Shown here in pieces: positions 35,102-41,812 of a DNA stretch of 64,000 bases. Source of the DNA: an uncultured Nitrospira sp. (lineage in GTDB: Bacteria; Nitrospirota; Nitrospiria; Nitrospirales; Nitrospiraceae); the NCBI GenBank assembly GCA_902500775.1, contig CABVRZ010000022.1, forward strand, positions 1 through 64,000. Reading direction: 5' to 3'. The number at the start of each line of letters is the position of its first letter. Position 1 is the stretch's first letter. The translations under genes were made by a program, and so were the position numbers. The notes below the pieces were generated by a model. The model saw nothing but the letters and a program-made list of their open reading frames with translations. It had not been told where the DNA came from and made no database searches.

Positions 35102-36013
35102 TTAATTCTGCTGCTTGCGGGGTTTTGCCGATTCAGCAGCATGAATCTGTAGATTAGGAGAGGAGCGGGCTGGTACCGGAAGGCTTGTCAGGACCTGTTG
35201 AGCGGCTGTCACCTTCTGATCAACGGCTCGAGTGAGCCAGCGTCGTGCTTGACTGATATCTCGTTCAACCCCACGTCCATAGGCGTACATGACGCCGAGA
35301 ACATACATAGCTTGGCCATTTCCGGCCTCCGCGAGACGATGTAATCCGGGAAAGGCTTTCTTATACCAACTCACGGATTCCGGGGCCTGTCGTCCCTCCT
35401 GCTTCGCAAAATGGCGTCCGAGGCGATACTGTGCAAAAGGGTCGCCTTGTTCGGCAAGACGGATGTCACTCTCCTGATTCACGACCGGCTTTTCCTGCAG
35501 CCGAGCGACTGCTGATTTTTCCTGGTCTGAGTTTCTGACTCGTGGCTCTGTGCGAAGTTCGGTCGGGACAGTATGTGCCGGTTCCGGGTGCTCCGCCATG
35601 GGCGGAGTCTGAGGCTGTTCCCGATCTGGCTGAGCGATGGTTGGCGGCGGTGACGCTTCGACCGGGGCTGCAACCGATGAGGACTGTGTCAGGCTCAACT
35701 CGCTTGGACGCGCTTCGACGTCCGTGGTTGATGCCGCTGGGCCACATTCGTCCGTGGAACTTCCCGTGCCTGATTGACCGGCTCCGGATTGGCAGGGTGT
35801 GTTGTTGTCAGAGACCTGGGGCTGGGTTGTAAAGGTCCAGACGGTCCAGATAACGGCGACGAGAACGAGTGCGCCCCGCACAATCCAACGTCGTAAAATC
35901 GTTCGATCACTGGGTGGGACCAAGACCAGTCCGGGGTAGGCTTTACTGATGACGCTCGGATTCGATGGAGAGTGTTTTCCGCCGTCGTCTTGTTGATCAG
36001 AAAACTGATACAT
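35102..36013 (-). CDS. Sel1/TPR-repeat membrane-anchored protein
   Basis: 303-residue protein with one transmembrane helix at about residues 47-66 (WIVRGALVLVAVIWTVWTF), a long Pro/Ser/Glu-rich linker in the periplasm, then Sel1-like repeats (SDIRLAEQGDPFAQYRLGRHFA; LAEAGNGQAMYVLGVMYAYGRGVERD). The start at 36013 has GGAG and AAAGG upstream; ATG 36028 is an alternative. Sel1 repeats scaffold protein partners. Function unknown. Confidence 0.75.
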   Translation of the reverse strand: MYQFSDQQDDGGKHSPSNPSVISKAYPGLVLVPPSDRTILRRWIVRGALVLVAVIWTVWTFTTQPQVSDNNTPCQSGAGQSGTGSSTDECGPAASTTDVEARPSELSLTQSSSVAAPVEASPPPTIAQPDREQPQTPPMAEHPEPAHTVPTELRTEPRVRNSDQEKSAVARLQEKPVVNQESDIRLAEQGDPFAQYRLGRHFAKQEGRQAPESVSWYKKAFPGLHRLAEAGNGQAMYVLGVMYAYGRGVERDISQARRWLTRAVDQKVTAAQQVLTSLPVPARSSPNLQIHAAESAKPRKQQN

Positions 36014-36131
36014 GCCTTTGATCTCCATGCCTCTGCTGGTCGTGGCGAGCACCCACTCTTGAAGAGTGTGCCCAATCAGCAGTGCCCCAGGGAGAGATTG
36101 AATTACTTCTATAAAATTATAAAATAGCCTC

Positions 36132-36161
36132 TTGTCCAGGCGAAGTGCAAGCTCTTATAGT
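36132..36161 (+). promoter_or_regulatory. Sigma-70-type promoter
   Basis: -35 TTGTCC (36132-36137), 18-nt spacer, -10 TATAGT (36156-36161). Preceded by an AT-rich stretch (36099-36128). Expected start near 36168, about 42 nt before the ATG at 36210. Confidence 0.55.
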
Positions 36162-36209
36162 AGTCAGTCTGCCTCTTCAGGCCTTTCTTGTCCCAGGAGT
36201 GCTGTGCCG

Positions 36210-36626
36210 ATGCCGTCCAGTGCGAGTAGCCTCACCATTCTTAGTGTGAGCGGCCCGTTTCGTGAGCCGAGGGAGCAGGTGTTTTCGTATGATTACGCTG
36301 TTCAACGATCGACCTGGCCGACGCCGCATGGTGTGCGAGTGAAGATTTCTCTCCCGCATGAGCTGGAGGTGTTCAAGGACAGGCTCCTTGGGGTGCTGAC
36401 CGGCTCACCTGGCCAGCAATTGATGATCACGAACCTCTTGGCGAAGAACCTTGCCGGGTGGAAGATCCAAATCGCTGAAACAGAAGGGTTTTTTCTTGAA
36501 CGGCGTGATGTGATGCTGGCCCCGTTTGTGGGGCCGTTGGCCCATCTGTTCGCAAAACTCGAGGAGCGGTTTCAAGCTGAACGGGCCGTGATTCGCGAAG
36601 AGGTGAAGCAACGCGTCGGCCTGTAA
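36210..36626 (+). CDS. Conserved protein of unknown function, 138 aa
   Basis: Not recognised. Soluble; N-terminus SSLTILSVSGPFREPREQVFSYDY, then a helical C-terminus with LAHLFAKLEERFQAERAVIREEV. ATG 36210 has AGGAG 10 nt upstream and falls downstream of a good promoter. An upstream in-frame start near 36132 would begin inside the promoter, so is rejected. Function unknown. Confidence 0.6.
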   Translation: MPSSASSLTILSVSGPFREPREQVFSYDYAVQRSTWPTPHGVRVKISLPHELEVFKDRLLGVLTGSPGQQLMITNLLAKNLAGWKIQIAETEGFFLERRDVMLAPFVGPLAHLFAKLEERFQAERAVIREEVKQRVGL

Positions 36627-36662
36627 TCCGTCGTGATGCCTTGACGACTCCGTCCCTCCCCC

Positions 36663-37280
36663 TCAAAAAATTCTGCGGTACTGTTTGGAGTGCACGCCGG
36701 ATTCGTCTGCGAACCCCAGCGATCCTTTGTCGGGGCTGGCGGTATCATTCAGGTCGATCCGGTAGTAGCCGCGGACTTGTTCCATTGCCACCTCAAACGG
36801 GACTGCGTTTGGGTAGAGGGTGCCGGGTGCGTGCGCCCCTCGTGCCAATGTGCGGATGGTATCTGGCTCTGCAAATTGCTTATCTGAAAAGATGTAGATG
36901 TCGGCAATGGCCTGGTCGCCCAGTGTGTGGCCCGGCGTCGTGGCCGGGAGCTGTGTGCCGAGGGAGCCTTCCAGACGTGCGTCCTTCAACCGTTTCAGCA
37001 GCGCAACGATCTGGCTATTCGTGGCCTGTGGCGGCACGACGAGGCTCACCGTGTTCATCTCCAGAATGGTCGTCTGGACTTTGAACATGACGGGGGCCGC
37101 TTCCGGATCTTCGATGAGCGAGACATTCGGCCCTTCGGTGCCGGCGGCCTGCTTATTTTTTGAACTGGGGACGATCAGGGCGACGAACAACCAGAGGCCG
37201 ATCAAGATGCCAAACACCACAAGGAGCGGATGGGCTCCGGCACGCTTTCCTTCTTCGTAGGGTCCTTGATCCTGAGTCAT
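36663..37280 (-). CDS. Single-pass membrane protein of unknown function
   Basis: 205 residues: cytoplasmic N-terminus, one hydrophobic segment at about 18-38 (PLLVVFGILIGLWLFVALIV), then a soluble part. Not recognised as a family. It overlaps mazG by ATGA, so both are translated from one message. The C-terminus is basic and hydrophobic. Confidence 0.65.
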   Translation of the reverse strand: MTQDQGPYEEGKRAGAHPLLVVFGILIGLWLFVALIVPSSKNKQAAGTEGPNVSLIEDPEAAPVMFKVQTTILEMNTVSLVVPPQATNSQIVALLKRLKDARLEGSLGTQLPATTPGHTLGDQAIADIYIFSDKQFAEPDTIRTLARGAHAPGTLYPNAVPFEVAMEQVRGYYRIDLNDTASPDKGSLGFADESGVHSKQYRRIF

Positions 37281-38194
37281 GATCTGTGCTTTCCGTGCTG
37301 TTGGGACGAGCCTGGTTGTGCATCATGCAGTTGGTGCTTGGCCTCCTCCCAGAGCTCGTCCATTTCTGCGAGCGTCATCTCGGTCAACGGTCGGCCTTGT
37401 TGTGTGGCACCGGCTTCTACTAACTGAAAGCGATCGACAAATCGATTCGTCGCGCGGCGTAGGGCCTCTTCGGGATTGACCTTGATGAAGCGAGCCAGGT
37501 TGACCAGAGAGAAGAGGATGTCGCCCAGTTCCGCTTCGATCTCCGCCTGCCCATTAGGCTGGCTCCGTTCTGTCTTCCCCTCAACCTTAATCTTCCCCTC
37601 CGCCTCAACCTGACTCCCGGCCAGCGCGAGCGCTTCCCGTAGTTCGTCCACCTCTTCGGTGATCTTGCCAAAGACCTGCTGGAGGCCCGTGCTGTTGTGG
37701 GGCCAGTCGAATCCCACGCGTGCTGCTCGCGCCTGAACCTGATAGGCTCGCAACAGCGCTGGTAAGGTCTTCGGTACCCCGTCGAGCGCCGACTGCTTGG
37801 TTCCCGCCGCTTCACGCTCGGCTTGCTTGATCTGTTCCCATTGGCTCAAGACCTGCTCGCTGCTCGTCACACCGGTCGCTTGCTCGCTGGTACCAAAGAC
37901 ATGGGGGTGCCGGCGAATGAGTTTGGTGGCCAGGGTGTCCAGGACGTCCTCGACCGTAAATGCCTCGGCTTCTGCCGCGATCTGACTGTGGAAGAGCACT
38001 TGCAACAACACGTCGCCCAACTCTTCTTGCAGCTTCTTGGTATCTCGTTGATCGATGGTCTCGAGGACTTCATAGGTTTCTTCGAGCAGGTAGGGCTTTA
38101 AGGACTCGTGGGTCTGCTTCCGATCCCACGGACAGCCGTTCACGGCGCGCAGCGCCGCCATGACTTCCACCACTTTCGTAAATCGTTTGGACAT
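37277..38194 (-). CDS. mazG: Nucleoside triphosphate pyrophosphohydrolase MazG with an in-frame repeat insertion
   Basis: 305-residue MazG, which hydrolyses (d)NTPs and abnormal nucleotides to monophosphates. First catalytic domain has CPWDRKQTHESLKPYLLEETYEVLE near residue 20, and the second EEVDELREAL plus EIEAELGDILFSLVNLARF. Between the two halves of the second domain lie about 24 extra residues (about 187-212; LAGSQVEAEGKIKVEGKTERSQ), encoded by the GGTTGAGG repeat also seen at 10450-10517. ATG 38194 is preferred; a GTG four codons upstream is possible. Confidence 0.85.
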   Translation of the reverse strand: MSKRFTKVVEVMAALRAVNGCPWDRKQTHESLKPYLLEETYEVLETIDQRDTKKLQEELGDVLLQVLFHSQIAAEAEAFTVEDVLDTLATKLIRRHPHVFGTSEQATGVTSSEQVLSQWEQIKQAEREAAGTKQSALDGVPKTLPALLRAYQVQARAARVGFDWPHNSTGLQQVFGKITEEVDELREALALAGSQVEAEGKIKVEGKTERSQPNGQAEIEAELGDILFSLVNLARFIKVNPEEALRRATNRFVDRFQLVEAGATQQGRPLTEMTLAEMDELWEEAKHQLHDAQPGSSQQHGKHRS

Positions 38195-38206
38195 CAGTGC
38201 CGCCAC

Positions 38207-38345
38207 TTTATACCGGGGGTGGCGGCCGCTTCAATGGCATTGGCGAGCAGTGATGAGCACTTGACGGTGGGGGCACCTCGGAGGAACATATGCGCGCTTT
38301 GTTGGTGGTTCGTAATGAGCAGCCCGTGCCACGGATGATGGTGCC
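38207..38345. other. Gene-free stretch before the integrase remnant
   Basis: 139 bases between mazG and the integrase remnant. No in-frame continuation of the integrase could be followed; stop codons interrupt upstream. The bases 38484-38763 behind the remnant are likewise without a supported gene, so 38207-38763 is largely non-coding. Confidence 0.4.
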
Positions 38346-38483
38346 ATGCTGAGTGAAAGCGGTTCTGACATTCGCACTGTTCAGGAGCTATTGGGGTATT
38401 ATGATGTCAACACGACAATGATCGATACGCATGTGCTTCATCGAGGGACGTCCGGTATCCGCAGTCTGCTCGATGGAATGTGA
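38346..38483 (+). pseudogene. C-terminal remnant of an integron-type tyrosine recombinase (IntI-like)
   Basis: A 45-codon open frame matches the extreme C-terminus of integron integrases: [27 protein letters not shown] and GIRSLLDGM. In intact IntI the corresponding motifs are LLGH, IYTHVL and GVRSPLD. Here the catalytic Tyr of IYTH is Asp, and the LGH His is Tyr, so it cannot recombine DNA. Frame breaks upstream remove the rest of the protein. It points toward the cassettes on the same strand, unlike most integrons where intI is divergent. Family assignment is from recall. Confidence 0.75.
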
Positions 38484-38763
38484 ACCTGATAAGGGAAGCA
38501 TGTTATGTCGATCCGCATAAGAATCCAGGGTAACTGGCTAGGTCGGTGCAACTCATTGAAACGACAATTGTTATGGCGTATTGTTCACGAATAATCGTGG
38601 CGTGTTATACGGACAGGAATCGGCTGATCCTGCTCGTATGCGGATCGGCCTAGACATAGTTGGGCGACGCTTCGAGTCCCGAACCAGCGACTGCACCGGA
38701 CAGCCACTACACAACCTCCGGTTGTTCCGTGCCTGCTGGTGAGCCGCGGGGCCATTAGATCGC

Positions 38764-39561
38764 ATGAAAGCACCACCTGACCAATCACAATTGATTCCTT
38801 CGGGCGGTGTTCATATCTCCCGAGGCGTACGTTTGAGGATTCCGCCTGGCGCGCTCGTCATCTCTACCGGCGCCGGTGATGGCCCTCGCATGAAAGTTAC
38901 AACCGTCGAACTACAGCTTGATACCTGCGTTCATTGGCTCGAGATTGCACTTGAACATCTTGCGAATGCAAGACTCGCTCATCAAGCTCTTGTATCCGAG
39001 GTTCCCAACAGTCCAGCGCTGGGTAATCTATTGGATCGCGAGTTCAAGGCGTCAGTCCAGGCGGCGTTCGCCGCCGCGACATTCTTCGAGGCTCTTTACG
39101 CAACTACGATGGGGAGAAACCCGCCGTCCCCGAAAGCACAACGACCCAGTGGCAAACCACATAAGCGGCCAACTAGGTTTGCAATCGTCGCTGAGCAATT
39201 GCGTCGCTCGTTTGGCCTCAAGAAGCAAGGTGCGGCCAATCTTCGCTCGGTGCTAGCGGAGATCTATCGCTTCAGAGACCAAGCAGTGCATCCATCCGCC
39301 GCTTTCACGGATCCAGTTTTGCACCCCGAACTCTGCGTCGGCGTTGAGCGTCGCTTCATAATGTTCAGTGCAGCTAGCGCTCAGCAACTGGTACGCGCTG
39401 CACTTGCGTTTTCAAAAATCCTTCCATCGCGTGACTTACGTCGCCAGCCGAAAGAGATTCAAGATCTTGGAGGGTACCTACTGGAGGTTTGTGCACCCCT
39501 TCATGCCCATTGGGAGCAGCAGTATGGGCAGTTACTTGACGTGTCGCCCAATGCAATCTAG
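38764..39561 (+). CDS. Unrecognised integron-cassette-like protein, HEPN-like
   Basis: 265 residues, no signal peptide, no family recognised. In the middle, EIYRFRDQAVHPSA carries R-x4-H, the catalytic pattern of HEPN-domain RNases, in a mainly helical region (AAATFFEALY... , FSAASAQQLVRAALAFSKIL). The ATG follows a CATTAGATCGC sequence and no ribosome binding site, as in cassette genes. Alternative ATG at 38890. HEPN-fold is inference and needs structure prediction. Confidence 0.55.
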   Translation: MKAPPDQSQLIPSGGVHISRGVRLRIPPGALVISTGAGDGPRMKVTTVELQLDTCVHWLEIALEHLANARLAHQALVSEVPNSPALGNLLDREFKASVQAAFAAATFFEALYATTMGRNPPSPKAQRPSGKPHKRPTRFAIVAEQLRRSFGLKKQGAANLRSVLAEIYRFRDQAVHPSAAFTDPVLHPELCVGVERRFIMFSAASAQQLVRAALAFSKILPSRDLRRQPKEIQDLGGYLLEVCAPLHAHWEQQYGQLLDVSPNAI

Positions 39562-39673
39562 CAAGTGGCTACAAGACGACCACAAAAGAGCTACGCTCTT
39601 TTGTGCCCTCACTTCGTTCGGCGGCGCTTGAGCCGCAGCGGTAGGCGTCAAATCTCAGCAGGAGGTACATCGG
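39562..39673. repeat. Possible degenerate attC site with an 11-bp hairpin
   Basis: CACAAAAGAGC-TAC-GCTCTTTTGTG (39581-39605) is a perfect 11-bp stem. It is followed by TTGAGCCGC (39629-39637) and GGTAGGC (39640-39646), resembling the L' and R' boxes of attC sites with one mismatch to GTTAGGC. The expected left core RYYYAAC is not intact (GCCCAAT at 39546), so it is a weak call. Confidence 0.35.
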
Positions 39674-40327
39674 GTGAGACGAGAAGAGTCGGAAGTCTCC
39701 GAAGGGCTAAAGCCAGATGACTCCGCAGCAGTCGGGTCAAAGTCAGTCTGGAACACGTTGGAACTAGCGAAACTAATCGTCGGTGCCTTAACGCCAGCAT
39801 TGCTCTTCTGGTATGGGCAGCAACTCGTATCGGAGCGGGAACAGGCTGCCGAGGGAAAGGAGAAGTATGTTCAAGTCGTTAAGAAGCGCGTCGAGCTATG
39901 GGAGAAGTTAGCGGGTAACCTGAACGATGTCTACTGTTACTTTCTCTACATTGGGCACTGGAAGGCGCTGTCGGCTCAAGAGGTCGTCGCCAAGAAGCGC
40001 GAGATGGACAAGTTGATCTACGCCAATCGTCCGTTCTTCTCTGATGACTTCTTTGCCCACTACGATGCATACATGAAGGCCACATTCCGAACTTTCGGTG
40101 GTTGGGGCAAGGACGCCGCACTTAGGACCCGCGCGATCAGGCCGAAGGACGAAGGCGTCGACCCTACTTCGTTTACAGACGAAGACAACTCAAAGGAAGT
40201 TCACGAGCGGTACTTTGCGCTCCTGAAGTACGCAGCAACCGAACTCAACATCGCTATCCCGAACGCAGGTGCCGGCACACCTCCAAGAACGCCGCAGTCA
40301 AAGCAAGAACTCGAGCCGCCCCGTTGA
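39674..40327 (+). CDS. Unrecognised single-pass membrane protein in a gene cassette
   Basis: 217 residues; start is GTG at 39674 with AGGAGG 8 nt upstream. One transmembrane helix near 34-50 (LIVGALTPALLFWYGQQL) then a long charged coiled region. The stop at 40325-40327 is followed after one base by a complete attC, which is the standard layout of an integron gene cassette. No family recognised. Confidence 0.65.
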   Translation: MRREESEVSEGLKPDDSAAVGSKSVWNTLELAKLIVGALTPALLFWYGQQLVSEREQAAEGKEKYVQVVKKRVELWEKLAGNLNDVYCYFLYIGHWKALSAQEVVAKKREMDKLIYANRPFFSDDFFAHYDAYMKATFRTFGGWGKDAALRTRAIRPKDEGVDPTSFTDEDNSKEVHERYFALLKYAATELNIAIPNAGAGTPPRTPQSKQELEPPR

Positions 40328-40328
40328 C

Positions 40329-40383
40329 GCCTAACCCTTCGCCCGAGTGGACCGCCACTGGTCCCTCAGCTCAAACGTTAGGC
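40329..40383. repeat. Integron attC recombination site (55 bp)
   Basis: Core boxes are perfect: R'' GCCTAAC at 40329-40335 and R' GTTAGGC at 40377-40383. L'' TTCGCCCGAG follows R'', and L' CTCAAAC precedes R', as in canonical 59-base elements; a central GGACC/GGTCC pair completes the hairpin. It begins one base after a stop codon. The structural match is strong. Confidence 0.85.
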
Positions 40384-40642
40384 GCCGCGGTGGCCTACGT
40401 AGCACCGGTCTGGAACGTAGCGTAGAACCAACAGACCGCCAAGTGAGCATTTCTTCGAGTGAAATTGCAGGTCGGGCAAGTTGATGGTCACGGTCTGCGT
40501 ACGAAAGTAACTGGGGTCGGATCTTGAATCGTGCATCCCTGAAGCGGCGGCTACATGTCCGATGCACATATCACGATGTGAACCCAATTCCTGGCCGCAC
40601 AATTGAATTGAATCGTCTCCATAGGAGGTCTACAATTAAAGC
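40384..40642. other. Gene-free stretch after the attC with a repeat-like phrase
   Basis: 259 bases without a supported gene. It contains the phrase GGGGTCGGATCTTGAATCG (about 40513-40531), which resembles sequence I recall near REP-associated transposase ends, but I cannot check this. It ends with AGGAGG at 40625, 12-13 nt before the antitoxin start. Confidence 0.3.
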
Positions 40643-40861
40643 ATGATTGATTGGTCCTCCTGCCCTGCCGTTGAGCGTGACCCCGAGCGTGTGAGCGGCG
40701 CGTGGGTGTTTCGCGACACGCGTGTGCCCGTGACTGCTCTTTTTCAGAATCTCGAAGATGGGGCACACGTCTCCGACTTTATTCTCTGGTTTCCTGGCGT
40801 CACACTTGAACAGGTCCGCGCCGTGCTTGAGCACGCCGCCCACTCTCTAGAAGCAGCATAA
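40643..40861 (+). CDS. DUF433 family antitoxin
   Basis: 72-residue DUF433 protein (ERVSGAWVFRDTRVPV, ALFQNLEDGA, ILWFPGVT), winged-helix antitoxin of the DUF433/DUF5615 pair. Complete for the family. AGGAGG lies a bit far (about 12 nt) upstream. Its stop is TAA at 40859-40861 and the toxin start GTG follows immediately, so the two formed an operon. The toxin is broken. Confidence 0.8.
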   Translation: MIDWSSCPAVERDPERVSGAWVFRDTRVPVTALFQNLEDGAHVSDFILWFPGVTLEQVRAVLEHAAHSLEAA

Positions 40862-41058
40862 GTGCGCGTACTTTTCGACCAAGGTACTCCGGTTCCTCTT
40901 CGCAAGCACCTTATCAGCAGAACCTCACTGATCGAAAGATCGCAATTGTTGTGCTGACGACAACCAGTTGGCCACGCATCGAACGAGCGGTGGAACGCGT
41001 GGTAAAGGCCGTTGATTCTGCCCTGCCTAGCAGTTATGTCGAGGTTCCTATCCCATGA
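40862..41058 (+). pseudogene. DUF5615 PIN-like toxin, disrupted by internal deletion
   Basis: The N-terminal end reads VRVLFDQGTPVPLRKHL from GTG 40862, then the frame is lost. In another frame from 40918, QNLTDRKIAIVVLTTTSWPRI continues to ERVVKAVDSALPSSYVEVPIP and TGA at 41056-41058, which is the standard C-terminus. About 40-45 codons, including the TDQN-type catalytic segment, are missing. The toxin must be non-functional. Confidence 0.75.
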
Positions 41059-41277
41059 CAGCGACTTCAGTGCTTCCCCTGATTCACCTTATCGCATTGC
41101 TCTAACCCACCTCTCGATCCCACCAAGGCTATCCCAGCTGTGCTGTTCACAACTAGCCGATGTGTCGCCGCATCTACACAGAGCAAGATCGTCTCTTCAG
41201 TCTAGTTCCCAGCTTGCGACCGATGAGCCCCTATGGTAGGGTACCAGCACTATTCATGTCGGTGGAGGTGGAATCCC

Positions 41278-41670
41278 ATGGCGGAGCAGGAACAGGGGTT
41301 TGTAATTCGTGATCGAAGGGCGAGCGGGGGGGACGAGGCTGCTCCTGCGACAGCTTCAACTACTCACGAAGCTCAACCGGCTGCTGCCGTCACGACCGAA
41401 TCTGCCCAATCGGCCCCTTCACCCCCCGTTACATTCTCGTCTTTCGTCATCTCGCTCGGCTCGTCGTCCCTGATGCTGATGGGTGAACAGTTTGATCCTC
41501 AGCAGCCGGCGATGCCTGTGAACCTGCCGCAAGCCAAGGAAATCATCGATCTTTTGTCCGTCTTGGAGGACAAGACTAACGGCAATCTGACCGCTGACGA
41601 ACAGACCGTTCTCCGCGACATGCTCTATGCTCTTCGTATGAAGTATGTCACGCTCGCTTCGCCAAAGTAG
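41278..41670 (+). CDS. DUF1844 family protein
   Basis: 130 residues. N-terminal Ala/Pro/Thr-rich disordered part, then the DUF1844 domain FSSFVISLGSSSLMLMGEQ...LPQAKEIIDLLSVLEDKTNGNLTADE. ATG 41278 preferred because of GGAGGTGGAATCCC directly upstream. Upstream ATG at 41233 lacks a site. Function unknown; found in many phyla. Confidence 0.8.
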   Translation: MAEQEQGFVIRDRRASGGDEAAPATASTTHEAQPAAAVTTESAQSAPSPPVTFSSFVISLGSSSLMLMGEQFDPQQPAMPVNLPQAKEIIDLLSVLEDKTNGNLTADEQTVLRDMLYALRMKYVTLASPK

Positions 41671-41734
41671 CCTCCCCCTCGTACGGTTTGCCGTCTCGCC
41701 AGGCTTCAAGGCACTGCTATTTGTGCGGTAGGCT

Positions 41735-41763
41735 TTGAGACTGCTAGGTATGTCGGCTATAGT
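41735..41763 (+). promoter_or_regulatory. Sigma-70-type promoter of ntrYX
   Basis: -35 TTGAGA (41735-41740), 17-nt spacer, -10 TATAGT (41758-41763). Predicted start near 41770, leaving a leader of about 43 nt to the ntrY ATG. Confidence 0.6.
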
Positions 41764-41812
41764 GATAGCCACGCCTGTTACTCTGTCATCAGGGTGGTCA
41801 GAGGATACGTGC

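Noticed and set aside
38207-38260. Possible upstream piece of the integrase (a TLYTGGGGR-like stretch similar to the LYGTGLR box)
   Set aside because: It overlaps the mazG start region, is followed by a stop, and resemblance is too short to distinguish from chance.
38585-38788. Minus-strand open frame between the integrase remnant and the first cassette gene
   Set aside because: No ribosome site; sequence looks random.
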